Made by a program: the position numbers and the translations under genes
The notes under the pieces: generated by a model
Seen by the model: only the letters and a program-made list of their open reading frames with translations
Told to the model about the DNA's origin: nothing
Databases searched by the model: none
In this document: positions 24,654 through 33,226 of the stretch, one piece after another
Position numbering within the stretch: the first letter of the stretch is position 1
How the letters are laid out: each line of letters opens with the position of its first letter
Source of the DNA: Streptomyces sp. 1222.5
GTDB lineage: Bacteria > Actinomycetota > Actinomycetes > Streptomycetales > Streptomycetaceae
Reading direction: 5' to 3'
Length of the DNA stretch: 64,000 nt
Assembly: GCF_900105245.1 (NCBI RefSeq)
Contig: NZ_FNSZ01000001.1
Span: 1,240,001-1,304,000 of the forward strand

Positions 24654-27035
24654 ATGAGCCGGGTCTATCCGTTCGACGAGGCGGCGACGGCCCGGGCTGT
24701 CATCGATGAGGACGGAACGCTGCTGGAGTGGAACGAGGGCGCGCGGCGCCTGCTCGGCCACCCGGCGGACGCCGTCGTGGGCCGTCCCGCCGCGGAGCTG
24801 CTGGTCGACGACCGTCCCCCGGCCCTCCCCGGCGGCTTCCGCTGGGAGGGAACGGTCGGTTTGCGCCACCGGGACGGGCACACGGTCCCCGTGTGGCTGC
24901 TCGCCCACCGGCGGCCCGCGCACGACGACCACCGCGGCGGCTGGCTGGTGGTCACCCCGCTCACCGGCGACCGGCCGCCCGCCACGGACGATCCGCTCGC
25001 CGCGGCCGGCCTGATCCAGTCACCGTGCGCGCTCGCCGTGTACGACGACGAGCTGCGGCTGCGCCGGATGAACGCCGCGATGGCCTCCGTCATGGATCTG
25101 CCCGAGGAACGGGTCCGCGGCCTGCGGCTCGCGGAGATCGGGGGCAAGCCGCAGAGCGAGGAACTGGAACTGGGCATGCTCCGGGTGCTGACCTCGGGCC
25201 GGCCGCTGGACATGCAGGCCTTTCTGCGCACCGGCGGCGGGGACAGCGCGCACGCCTGGCTCGCCCGGATGGCACCGGTCCTGGACGCGGAGGGCCGGGT
25301 ACGGGGCGTCTCCCTCGCGGCGCACGACGTCACCGACAACTACCGGGCCCGCCGGCGGCTGCAACTGGTCAACGAGGCGAGCGTGCGCATCGGCACCACC
25401 CTCGACGTCACCCGCACGGCGCAGGAGCTCGCGGACCTGTGCGTGCCCGCGCTCGCCGACTTCGTCACCGTCGACCTGCTGGATCCCGAGGAGTACGGCG
25501 GCGAGCCCCCCGCGCGCATCACCGCCCCGGTGAGTCTGCGCCGCACCGCCCACCAGTCGGTGCTGCGCGGCATCCCCGAGGCGGTGATCGAGCCGGGACA
25601 GACGGAGGCGTACCCCGCCCTCTCCCCGCAGGCCGACTCGCTGACCGCGGGCCGCACGATCACCACCTCGGTCGCCGCGGGTGACATGGACCAGTGGCTG
25701 AGCTGGCACCCGACGCGCGCCGAGCGGGTGCGGACGCTGGGCATCCACTCGTCGATGTCCGTGCCGATCCAGGCGCGTGGGCTGACCCTGGGGGTGGCGG
25801 TCCTCACCCGGCACCTGCGCCCGGAGACGTTCAGCGCCGACGACGTGCTGCTGGCCGAGGAGATCACCGCGCGCGCCGCCGTCTGCATCGACAACGCCCG
25901 CCGCTACTCGCGGGAGCGGGAGACCGCCCTCGCCCTCCAGCGCAGCCTGCTCCCCCGCAACCTCCCGCGCACGGCCGCGCTGGAGGCGTCCTCCCGCTAT
26001 CTGCCGGCCGCGCGCGCCGGGGTGGGCGGGGACTGGTTCGACGTGATCCCGCTGTCCGGGATGCGCGTGGCCATGGTCGTCGGGGACGTCGTCGGGCACG
26101 GCATCCAGGCCTCCGCCACCATGGGCCGGCTGCGCACCGCCGTGCGCACTCTGGCGGACATCGACCTGGCCCCGGACGAACTGCTGACCCACCTGGACGA
26201 TCTGGTGCTGCGGCTGTCGGACGAGTCCGGCGTCGAGGGCAGCCCCGGCGAGGTCGGCGCGACCTGCCTGTACGCCGTGTACGACCCGGTGTCGCGGCGC
26301 TGCACCCTGGCCCGCGCCGGGCATCCGCCACCGGTGCTGCTCCTGCCGGGCGGCCGGCCGGAGCTGCTCGACCTGCCGGCCGGGCCCCCGCTGGGCCTGG
26401 GCGGGCTGCCGTTCGAGTCCGCGGAGCTGGAACTGCCCGAGGGCACGGTGCTCGCCCTGTACACGGACGGGCTGGTGCTGTCCCGGGACCGGGACGGCGA
26501 CAGCGGCCGTGAGCGGCTGTACGAGGCGCTCGCACGGCACACGGACTCCCTGGACCAGACCTGCGACCACGTGCTGCACTGCCTGCTGCCGCCGGGCGGC
26601 GCCACCGACGACGTGGCGCTGCTGCTGGCCCGCACCCAGGGCCTGCCGCCGTCGCAGGTGGTGACCTGGGACATCCCGGCCGACCCCGCGCTGGTCGCGC
26701 CGATCCGCAAGCAGGTCGTGGACCAGCTGGACACCTGGGGACTCAGCGAGGCCGCGTTCACGGCGGAGCTGGTGGTCTCCGAGCTGGTCACCAACGCCAT
26801 CCGGTACGGCTCGCACCCGATCCGGCTGCGGCTGATCCACGACGCCGCCACGCTGATCTGCGAGGTCTCCGACACCAGCCACACCGCCCCGCATCTGCGC
26901 CGGGCGAAGATCTTCGACGAGGGCGGCCGGGGTCTGCTGCTGGTCGCCCAGCTCACCCAGCGGTGGGGCAGCAGGCATACCGCCGACGGCAAGACGATCT
27001 GGGCCGAACTGCCTTTGTACGAAGAGGCCTTCTAG
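24654..27035 (+). CDS. SpoIIE/RsbU-type PP2C phosphatase with PAS, GAF and anti-sigma kinase domains
   Basis: 793 residues. Two PAS-like domains (1-95 and ~115-235), a GAF domain (~245-425), a PP2C domain (~430-650) with GVGGDWFDVIPL, VVGDVVGHG and DDVALLLA metal motifs, and a C-terminal HATPase domain (~665-793) with VSELVTNAIRYG and GGRGLLLVAQL. It probably removes phosphate from a STAS anti-sigma antagonist, while its kinase domain acts as an RsbW-like anti-sigma factor. GGGAG precedes the ATG at 24654. A TAGGCT -10-like box is at 24592. It faces an ECF sigma gene and is near a Ser/Thr kinase. Confidence 0.9.
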   Translation: MSRVYPFDEAATARAVIDEDGTLLEWNEGARRLLGHPADAVVGRPAAELLVDDRPPALPGGFRWEGTVGLRHRDGHTVPVWLLAHRRPAHDDHRGGWLVVTPLTGDRPPATDDPLAAAGLIQSPCALAVYDDELRLRRMNAAMASVMDLPEERVRGLRLAEIGGKPQSEELELGMLRVLTSGRPLDMQAFLRTGGGDSAHAWLARMAPVLDAEGRVRGVSLAAHDVTDNYRARRRLQLVNEASVRIGTTLDVTRTAQELADLCVPALADFVTVDLLDPEEYGGEPPARITAPVSLRRTAHQSVLRGIPEAVIEPGQTEAYPALSPQADSLTAGRTITTSVAAGDMDQWLSWHPTRAERVRTLGIHSSMSVPIQARGLTLGVAVLTRHLRPETFSADDVLLAEEITARAAVCIDNARRYSRERETALALQRSLLPRNLPRTAALEASSRYLPAARAGVGGDWFDVIPLSGMRVAMVVGDVVGHGIQASATMGRLRTAVRTLADIDLAPDELLTHLDDLVLRLSDESGVEGSPGEVGATCLYAVYDPVSRRCTLARAGHPPPVLLLPGGRPELLDLPAGPPLGLGGLPFESAELELPEGTVLALYTDGLVLSRDRDGDSGRERLYEALARHTDSLDQTCDHVLHCLLPPGGATDDVALLLARTQGLPPSQVVTWDIPADPALVAPIRKQVVDQLDTWGLSEAAFTAELVVSELVTNAIRYGSHPIRLRLIHDAATLICEVSDTSHTAPHLRRAKIFDEGGRGLLLVAQLTQRWGSRHTADGKTIWAELPLYEEAF

Positions 27036-27084
27036 CGCTCGCGGGGGCGTCGGCGCGGGCCTCGAGGGAAGGTCGGCGCGGGCC

Positions 27085-27633
27085 TCAGGAAGCCGTCAGC
27101 CAGGGCCGTACCTGCTTGCGGGCCTCGTGCAGGCGGGACTTGAGGGTGCCGAGCGGTATGCCCACGCGCTCGGCGACCTCGGCGTAGTCCAGCTGGCAGA
27201 TGTCCCGGTAGACCAGCGGCGCCACCAGGTGCGGATGCTCCCGCTCCAGGCGGTCCAGCGCCTCCAGCAGGTCCACCCGGGAACCGGCGATGACGCTGGT
27301 GGTGCGGGGGTCGACGGCGTGCGAGGGCTCGATGGCGGCGGGCTGTTCGGCGGCCCGCCGCTTCAGCTCGCGGTACTTCTGCCGGCAGCAGTTGGCGACC
27401 ACGGTGTACAGCCAGGTGCCGAAGCGGCTGCGGCCCTCGAAGGCGGTGACGTGCCGGGCCACCTGGAGCAGCACGTCCTGGGCGGCCTCCTCGGCGTCCT
27501 CCCGGCAGGGCAGGAAGCGCGCGCAGCGGCGCACGACCTCGGGCCGGATCTCGGTCAGCAGCCGGTCCAGGGCTGCGCTGTCGCCCGCGGCGGCCCGCCG
27601 GGCGAGGTCCTCCATGGGCGCCTGGTCCTGCAC
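27085..27633 (-). CDS. ECF-type RNA polymerase sigma factor
   Basis: 182 residues with regions 2 and 4 only: RCARFLPCREDAEEAAQDVLLQVA (2.1-2.2), SRFGTWLYTVVANCCRQ (2.3-2.4) and DYAEVAERVGIPLGTLKSRL (4.2 helix-turn-helix). I chose the GTG at 27633 because GGAGGGGG stands seven bases upstream; a TTG at 27651 would add six residues. No anti-sigma gene is beside it; instead a Ser/Thr kinase gene starts divergently 48 bp away, so both promoters must lie in that gap. Confidence 0.9.
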   Translation of the reverse strand: MQDQAPMEDLARRAAAGDSAALDRLLTEIRPEVVRRCARFLPCREDAEEAAQDVLLQVARHVTAFEGRSRFGTWLYTVVANCCRQKYRELKRRAAEQPAAIEPSHAVDPRTTSVIAGSRVDLLEALDRLEREHPHLVAPLVYRDICQLDYAEVAERVGIPLGTLKSRLHEARKQVRPWLTAS

Positions 27634-27680
27634 CGAAGGGTCCCCCTCCAAGTCGATCTCAGGGCAGGCATGATAGTCGT

Positions 27681-29078
27681 ATGCACTCCCTGGAGCGGAT
27701 CGGCCGCTACCGCCTCGAACGGCCGCTGGGCACCGGCGCCTTCGCCACGGTGTGGCTCGCCCACGATCCCGAGCTGCAGGCCCCGGTCGCCGTGAAGGTC
27801 CTCGCCGAGAACTGGGCGCACCGGCTCGACATCCGGGAGCGGTTCCTGTCCGAGGCGCGACTGCTGCGGCGGGCCGGTTCGAACCGGGTGGTGCAGGTCT
27901 ACGACATCGGTGAACTCCCCGACGGCCGACCGTACTTCGTGATGGAGTACGCCGACGGCGGCACCCTGGCCGATCTGCTGCGCGGCGGACCGCTGCCGGT
28001 GCCGGACGCGCTGGCGCTGACGGCCGAGGCCGCGCGCAGCGCCGCCGCGCTGCACGAGGCCGGCATCGTGCACCGGGACATCAAGCCGACCAACGTGCTG
28101 CTGCACACCGCCCCGGACGGCACCAGGCGGGTGCTGCTGGCCGACCTGGGACTGGCGAAGAGCCTCGCGCAGGCCTCCGTACTGACCCTGGCGGCGGGCT
28201 CGGCGGGCTACCAGCCGCCGGAGCAGGCCGAGCCCGGCGAGGGCATCGACGAGCGGGCCGACGTCTACAGCCTGGGTGCGGTGGGCTACGAACTGGTCAC
28301 CGGGACGGTGCCGGGGCCGCCGGGGAAGGTGGTGCCGCCCCGGCGGCTGCGGCCGGACCTCGGCGAGGGCGTGGAGCGGGTGCTGTCGCGCGCGCTGGAG
28401 CCCGACCGGGAGCGACGCTGGCCGGGCGCGCAGGCGTTCGCGCACGAGCTGGACCGGCTGGCGGCGGGGCCGCCCGCGGTGGGCCACGCGCGGCGGCTTG
28501 ACGGGGTACGCGGCCGGCTGAACGCCGTGACGCTGGCGGTCGCCGCGGTCCTCGCGGCCACCGCCGCGGCGGTGGCCGTCACCGTGTTCGTCCAGCGGGA
28601 CGGCGGCGCGCCGGACGACGGGGTGCGGGTCACGGACGCCACCGGCCGGGTCGCCGTCCGGGTGCCCGCCGGCTGGGGCCGGGAGCTGCGCGACTCCGGC
28701 TGGGACCCGCGCGCGCTCGGCCTGAAGGCGGGGCACGAGCCGGCTCTGGTGGTGGCCGACGACCTGTCCCGCTGGCCGGATCTGAAGGCGGCTGTCGACG
28801 GCGTGTTCGTGGGGGTGAGCCGGCACGGCGACGTGGCCGCCGAGGTGAAGGCCCTCGAGCACGCCGGCTGCCGCTACTCCGGCAGCCGCACCTTCGCAGA
28901 CGCCGACTGGCACGGGCCGGTCCGGGTCTGGAGCGGCTGCCCGGACGGCGGTTCGGTCACGGAGTCCGCGCTGTCCCCGGCGGGCGGCGCGGCGCGGCCG
29001 CAGGTGTACGTGCAGGTGCGGCAGCGGGGTGCCGGGGACGCCACCGACGGCATACTCCGTTCGCTGCGGGTGTCCTGA
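27681..29078 (+). CDS. Membrane Ser/Thr protein kinase (PknB-like)
   Basis: 465 residues. Kinase domain at 8-265: GTGAFATVWLA glycine loop, Lys39, IVHRDIKPTNVLL catalytic loop with Asp133, and DLG (155-157) in place of DFG. One membrane helix at ~280-304. The outer domain (~310-465) contains three cysteines and no PASTA repeats, so its ligand is unknown. It probably phosphorylates a partner of the divergent sigma factor; this is inference from the head-to-head arrangement. The ribosome site is weak (AGGGCAGG). Confidence 0.9.
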   Translation: MHSLERIGRYRLERPLGTGAFATVWLAHDPELQAPVAVKVLAENWAHRLDIRERFLSEARLLRRAGSNRVVQVYDIGELPDGRPYFVMEYADGGTLADLLRGGPLPVPDALALTAEAARSAAALHEAGIVHRDIKPTNVLLHTAPDGTRRVLLADLGLAKSLAQASVLTLAAGSAGYQPPEQAEPGEGIDERADVYSLGAVGYELVTGTVPGPPGKVVPPRRLRPDLGEGVERVLSRALEPDRERRWPGAQAFAHELDRLAAGPPAVGHARRLDGVRGRLNAVTLAVAAVLAATAAAVAVTVFVQRDGGAPDDGVRVTDATGRVAVRVPAGWGRELRDSGWDPRALGLKAGHEPALVVADDLSRWPDLKAAVDGVFVGVSRHGDVAAEVKALEHAGCRYSGSRTFADADWHGPVRVWSGCPDGGSVTESALSPAGGAARPQVYVQVRQRGAGDATDGILRSLRVS

Positions 29079-29102
29079 AAGACGCGGATGGACGGTCAAG
29101 TC

Positions 29103-29138
29103 CGGGAAAAGATCCCTGCGTGTCCCGAACTTTTCCCG
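29103..29138 (+). terminator. Hairpin after the kinase gene
   Basis: CGGGAAAAG pairs perfectly with CTTTTCCCG over an 18-base loop, 24 bp after the stop. The A/T-rich stem end is unusual for a terminator here, so an operator for the following lipoprotein gene is an alternative. Confidence 0.5.
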
Positions 29139-29230
29139 CGTCCGGCGCATCGGATTGTCATGACGGCGCACCCGGCGCCGCGGGCACGCGGTGCGCCGCT
29201 CGCCCCGAACAACCAGGAGTGTTGAGCGAC

Positions 29231-29926
29231 ATGGTGTACACCCCCCGGTCCACGCGGCACGGGGCCCTGCTCGTGGGCACGGTCGCCGTGCTGGGCCTCC
29301 TGACCGCCTGCGGCAACGGCAAGGACGTCCACAGCGATCCGCCCGTCACGGCGTCCGGTACGGCCGCGCCCGCGACGGACGCCTCGAAGAGCCCGGCCCC
29401 CGCCACGTCCGGCACGTCCGCCGCGGCCTCCACGCCGACCCGCTCCTCCGCGTCGTCGGCCCCGGCGGCGACCGCGTCCCCGGGCGGCGGGAAGACCACG
29501 GCGGCGGGTTCCCGCTGCCACACCTCCGAACTGGGTGCCTCCGTGGGCCGCAACGACCCGGGCGCCGGCCAGGAGAACTTCCCGCTGGTCCTCACCAACA
29601 AGTCCGCCCGGACCTGCACCCTGCGCGGCTATCCCGGTGCGGCCTTCGTCGACGGGTCGGGCACCCAGCTGGGCCCCGACCCCCGCCGTGAGCCGGGCTC
29701 GCCGGTGACGGTCACCCTCAAGCCGGGGCAGAGCGCCTGGGCCGGACTGACCTTCTCGAACCCGGAGATCAGCGGGGCGAAGACGGGCGCGCCCGCCTCG
29801 CTGCTCCTCACCCCGCCGGACGAGCTGGACCACCTGACGGTGGCCTGGTCGGGCGGACCGGTGCCGGTGTCCGGCAACTCCTCGTCCGTCTCCCTCTCCG
29901 TCCTCGCCCCCGGCACCGGCCCCTGA
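29231..29926 (+). CDS. DUF4232 lipoprotein
   Basis: 231 residues. Lipobox LLTAC (Cys27) ends the signal peptide. A long Ala/Ser/Thr/Pro linker (~35-95) spans the wall, then the DUF4232 beta-domain starts at CHTSELGASVG and includes NKSARTCTLRGYPGAAFV and LKPGQSAWAGLTF. The domain is common on actinobacterial surfaces; its function is not known to me. The ATG at 29231 has AGGAG 12 bases upstream, a long spacing. A GTG four codons earlier overlaps the ribosome site and is rejected. Confidence 0.82.
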   Translation: MVYTPRSTRHGALLVGTVAVLGLLTACGNGKDVHSDPPVTASGTAAPATDASKSPAPATSGTSAAASTPTRSSASSAPAATASPGGGKTTAAGSRCHTSELGASVGRNDPGAGQENFPLVLTNKSARTCTLRGYPGAAFVDGSGTQLGPDPRREPGSPVTVTLKPGQSAWAGLTFSNPEISGAKTGAPASLLLTPPDELDHLTVAWSGGPVPVSGNSSSVSLSVLAPGTGP

Positions 29927-29949
29927 CCCGCACGTCCCGCTCCCGACGA

Positions 29950-29978
29950 CCCCGCTGTCCGCTCCCGCGGCAGCGGGG
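29950..29978 (+). terminator. Hairpin terminator after the DUF4232 gene
   Basis: CCCCGCTG pairs with CAGCGGGG around a 13-base loop, followed by TT, 23 bp after the stop. Confidence 0.65.
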
Positions 29979-30123
29979 TTCGTCATGAACGCGCCACAAC
30001 TGTCACAGGACGGCAACAGGCGCCGAAAGCCGCGATCTTTCTTCCGGACCCCGTCATCGAACCCCCCGACCGCACGAAGAGCGGGCCCCGCACCGGGGCC
30101 CTGACGAGGAAACCGGGGAGACG

Positions 30124-31365
30124 ATGAGCGGGATCTCACGCAGGCGGATGCTGACGGCGGGAGCGGCGGCGGGCGCCCTGGGCACACTGGCCGCCTGCTC
30201 CTCCGGCACCGGCCTCCGGGTCGGCGGACCGGAGCCGGCGGACGGCAGGGGGACGGCACAGGCCCGGCCGGTGAAGCCGATCGGCGACGGCTCCACCGCG
30301 GACACCGGCCCCCAGCCGCACCAGCCGGAGCCGGACCGGCTGCGGCCGGGCCGCAAGCCCCCGCAGTTCGTGGTGTTCTCCTGGGACGGCGCGGGCGAGG
30401 TGAGCGACAAGCTGTTCTCCCGGTTCCGCAAGGTGGCCGCCGACCACGGCGCGAAGATGACGTTCTTCCTCAGCGGCATCTACACCCTGCCCGAGTCCAA
30501 GAAGCACCTGTACCACCCGCCGCAGCACCCGGTCGGCGCCTCCGCGATCGGCTATCTCGCCGACCGGCACATCCACGCCACGCTCCAACAGGTGCGCGCC
30601 GCCTGGCTGGAGGGCCACGAGATCGGCACCCACTTCAACGGGCACTTCTGCGGGGCGACCGGCGTGCGCAAGTGGTCCCCCGCCGAATGGCGCAGCGAGA
30701 TCGACCAGGCGACGGCCTTCGTCACGCGGTGGAAGACCAACACCGGCTTCACCGACCTGGAACCGCTCCCCTTCGACTACCGCAAGGAACTGACCGGCGG
30801 CCGCACCCCCTGCCTCGAGGGGCAGGCCAACCTGCTGCCCACGGCCGCCGCGCTCGGCTGGAAGTACGACGCCAGCTCCTCCGGCGGCCTGCAGATCTGG
30901 CCGGCCAAGGTGCAGGGCGGGAAGGTGTGGGACTTCCCGCTGCAGTCCATACCGTTTGCCGGCCACTCCTTCCAGGTGCTGTCGATGGACTACAACATGA
31001 TGTTCAACCAGTCGGGCGGGAACCCCCTCGGTGACCGCGCCCAGTACGACTCCTGGCGCACGCAGGCCCGGGACACCTACCTGGCCGGCTTCCGCCGCGC
31101 CTACGAGGGCAACCGCGCCCCGTTCTTCATCGGCAACCACTTCGAGCGCTGGAACGGCGGCATCTACATGGACGCCGTCGAGGAGGCGATCGGCCGGATG
31201 GCCGAGCACGACGACGTGCGGTTCGTGTCGTTCAAGCAGCTGGTGGCCTGGCTGGAGGCGCAGGATCCGGCGGTGCTGCGCAAGCTGCGGACGCTCACGC
31301 CGGGTCAGGTCCCGGCGGGCGGCTGGGAGGAGTTCCTGGGCGCGGCGGGTACCCGGTCGTCGTAG
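30124..31365 (+). CDS. Polysaccharide-deacetylase-like lipoprotein, Tat-exported
   Basis: 413 residues. Twin-arginine signal with SRRRMLTAGAAAG and lipobox LAAC. FVVFSWDGAGE replaces the TFDDGP motif of CE4 enzymes (a single Asp), MTFFLSGIY and HEIGTHFNGHF (metal histidines) are clear, and FIGNHFERWNGG sits near the C-terminus. The divergent first motif puts it in the atypical deacetylase group common in actinobacteria; catalytic activity is probable but not certain. No close operon partner; the DUF4232 gene is terminated upstream. Confidence 0.82.
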   Translation: MSGISRRRMLTAGAAAGALGTLAACSSGTGLRVGGPEPADGRGTAQARPVKPIGDGSTADTGPQPHQPEPDRLRPGRKPPQFVVFSWDGAGEVSDKLFSRFRKVAADHGAKMTFFLSGIYTLPESKKHLYHPPQHPVGASAIGYLADRHIHATLQQVRAAWLEGHEIGTHFNGHFCGATGVRKWSPAEWRSEIDQATAFVTRWKTNTGFTDLEPLPFDYRKELTGGRTPCLEGQANLLPTAAALGWKYDASSSGGLQIWPAKVQGGKVWDFPLQSIPFAGHSFQVLSMDYNMMFNQSGGNPLGDRAQYDSWRTQARDTYLAGFRRAYEGNRAPFFIGNHFERWNGGIYMDAVEEAIGRMAEHDDVRFVSFKQLVAWLEAQDPAVLRKLRTLTPGQVPAGGWEEFLGAAGTRSS

Positions 31366-31426
31366 CCCGCACGGAATCGTCTGTTTTGATGGGCGGGCAC
31401 CGACGTGATCGACCGGAGGACCCGCC

Positions 31427-32680
31427 CTGAACACCCCCCTCTCCGAGGCACTGTCCGCCGTCCTGCTCGCCGCCGTGCTCGCCTGGGCCGTCGTGCGGCC
31501 CTTCGGGTGGCCCGAGGCGGTGCTGGCGGTCCCCGCCGCCGGGATCGCGATCGCGAGCGGGGCGATCCCGCTCGACCACGCCCGGGCGGAGGCGGAGCGG
31601 CTCGGGCCGGTCGTCGGGTTCCTCGCGGCCGTGCTGGTGCTGGCCCACTTCTGTGACGTGGACGGGTTGTTCCGGGCGTGCGGGGCCTGGATGGCCCGCT
31701 GGGCGGCGGGCCGCCCGGTGCGGCTGCTGACGGCGGTCTTCGCGCTCGCGTCCGCGATCACCGCCGTGCTGAGCCTGGACGCCACGATCGTGCTGCTCAC
31801 CCCGGTGGTGTTCGCGACGGCCGCGCGGACGGGCGTACGGCCCAAGCCGCATGTGTACGCGTGCACCCATCTGTCGAACACCGCGTCGCTGCTGCTGCCG
31901 GTGTCCAATCTGACGAACCTCCTCGCGTTCGCGGCGAGCGGGCTGAGTTTCGCCCGGTTCGCGGCGCTGATGCTGCTGCCGTGGCTGGTGGCGATCGGGG
32001 CCGAGTACGTGGTGTTCCGGCGGTTCTTCGCCCGTGACCTCGCGGCGGCCGCCCCGGCGGGCGCGGACGGCGGGCAGGCTCCGCGGCTGCCGCTGTTCGC
32101 GCTGGTGACCGTGGCCTGCACGCTGGCGGGGTTCGTGGTGGCCTCGGCGTTCGGCGTGGAGCCCGCCTGGGTGGCCGCGGCGGGCGCCCTGGTGCTGGCC
32201 GGGCGGGCGCTGCTGCGGCGCCGGGCGACCCCGCTGACCGTCGTACGGGCGGCGGCCCCGTCCTTCCTGGCGTTCGTGCTGGCGCTCGGCATCGTGGTGC
32301 GGGCGGTCGTCGACAACGGCCTGGCCGACGTGCTCGGGAACGTCATGCCGGACGGCACCACGCTGCCCGCGCTGCTCGGCATCGCCGCGCTGGCCGCCGT
32401 CCTCGCGAACCTCATCAACAATCTGCCGGCGGTGCTGGTGCTGCTCCCGCTGGCCGCGCCGGTCGGGCCGGGCGCGGTGCTGGCGGTGCTGCTCGGTGTG
32501 AACATCGGCCCCAATCTGACCTACGCCGGGTCGCTGGCCACGCTGTTGTGGCGGCGGATCGTGCACCAGCACGAGCACGGCGTGGACCTCGGGGAGTTCA
32601 CCCGGCTGGGGCTGATCGCCGTGCCCTCCTCCCTCGCGGTCGCGGTGGTGGCACTGTGGGGGTCGCTGCAGGTTCTCTGA
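31427..32680 (+). CDS. ArsB/CitM-type (ion transporter superfamily) permease with apparent CTG start
   Basis: 417 residues and about ten membrane helices. SAITAVLSLDATIVLLTPVVF and VLANLINNLPAVLVLLPLA are the two symmetric signature helices of ArsB/SLC13-like anion transporters, and HLSNTASLLLPVSNLTNLL the Ser/Asn-rich hairpin. Arsenite or a dicarboxylate are possible substrates. An in-frame TGA at 31406 limits the start. The only codon after a good ribosome site (GGAGGA, six to seven bases) is CTG at 31427. The first ATG/GTG-type codon, GTG 31475, lacks a ribosome site and would cut helix 1. It leads a run with the universal stress protein. Confidence 0.82.
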   Translation: MNTPLSEALSAVLLAAVLAWAVVRPFGWPEAVLAVPAAGIAIASGAIPLDHARAEAERLGPVVGFLAAVLVLAHFCDVDGLFRACGAWMARWAAGRPVRLLTAVFALASAITAVLSLDATIVLLTPVVFATAARTGVRPKPHVYACTHLSNTASLLLPVSNLTNLLAFAASGLSFARFAALMLLPWLVAIGAEYVVFRRFFARDLAAAAPAGADGGQAPRLPLFALVTVACTLAGFVVASAFGVEPAWVAAAGALVLAGRALLRRRATPLTVVRAAAPSFLAFVLALGIVVRAVVDNGLADVLGNVMPDGTTLPALLGIAALAAVLANLINNLPAVLVLLPLAAPVGPGAVLAVLLGVNIGPNLTYAGSLATLLWRRIVHQHEHGVDLGEFTRLGLIAVPSSLAVAVVALWGSLQVL

Positions 32681-32723
32681 GGGCCCTTCGCGGGCCTTCG
32701 CCGGTTCGAGGGAGGCCGTCCGG

Positions 32724-33218
32724 ATGCGTGTGATCGCCTGGCTCGTCGAGGGCACCTGGCCCTCCTGCGTGGACGCCGTGCGCACGCACGCGCCGCCGGC
32801 CGCCGAGGTGGTGCTGCTGCACGTCAGCGGTCCCGACGTGCCCGGGCTCGCGCACGGCGCGTTCGCGGGCCTGCTCGGCCGCGGCCACCCGGAGCGGGAT
32901 CCCGGGGATCTGGTCGAGGCCCTCGGCGGGAGTTCGGCCGCCGAACTCCTCGACGCGGCGGCCGGCCGGCTCGGCCGCCCCTGTGTGCGCGAGGAGCGGG
33001 CGGGCCGGGTCGAGCGGGAGGTGGTGGACGCGGCCGAGGGTGCCGATCTGCTGGTGCTGGCCCGGGACGGGGACCGGTCGCGGCTCGGTCCGAAGAGCCT
33101 CGGTCCGGCCGTCCGGTTCGCGGTCGACCACGCGCCCTGCCCGGTGCTGCTGGTGTGGCCGGAACCGGCTCCCGGGCTGGCGACGATCCCGCCGCCACCG
33201 CCGCACCACCCCCACTGA
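32724..33218 (+). CDS. Universal stress protein-like protein
   Basis: 164 residues, one USP fold. LLVLARDGD then GPKSLGPAVRFAVDHAPCPVLLVW correspond to the ATP-binding G-x2-G-x9-G(S/T) region and last strand, though the glycine spacing is relaxed, so nucleotide binding is uncertain. The tail is Pro/His-rich (PPPPPHHPH). GAGGGAGG precedes the ATG. It lies 43 bp after the permease gene and is likely co-transcribed. It ends one base from the convergent sigma-like/ricin gene. Confidence 0.82.
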   Translation: MRVIAWLVEGTWPSCVDAVRTHAPPAAEVVLLHVSGPDVPGLAHGAFAGLLGRGHPERDPGDLVEALGGSSAAELLDAAAGRLGRPCVREERAGRVEREVVDAAEGADLLVLARDGDRSRLGPKSLGPAVRFAVDHAPCPVLLVWPEPAPGLATIPPPPPHHPH

Positions 33219-33226
33219 GTCAGTGG
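33212..33226. terminator. Palindrome holding both stop codons at a convergent junction
   Basis: CCACTGA-G-TCAGTGG, perfect arms, with TGA and TCA as the two stops. It is short for a terminator, so its role is uncertain. Confidence 0.4.
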
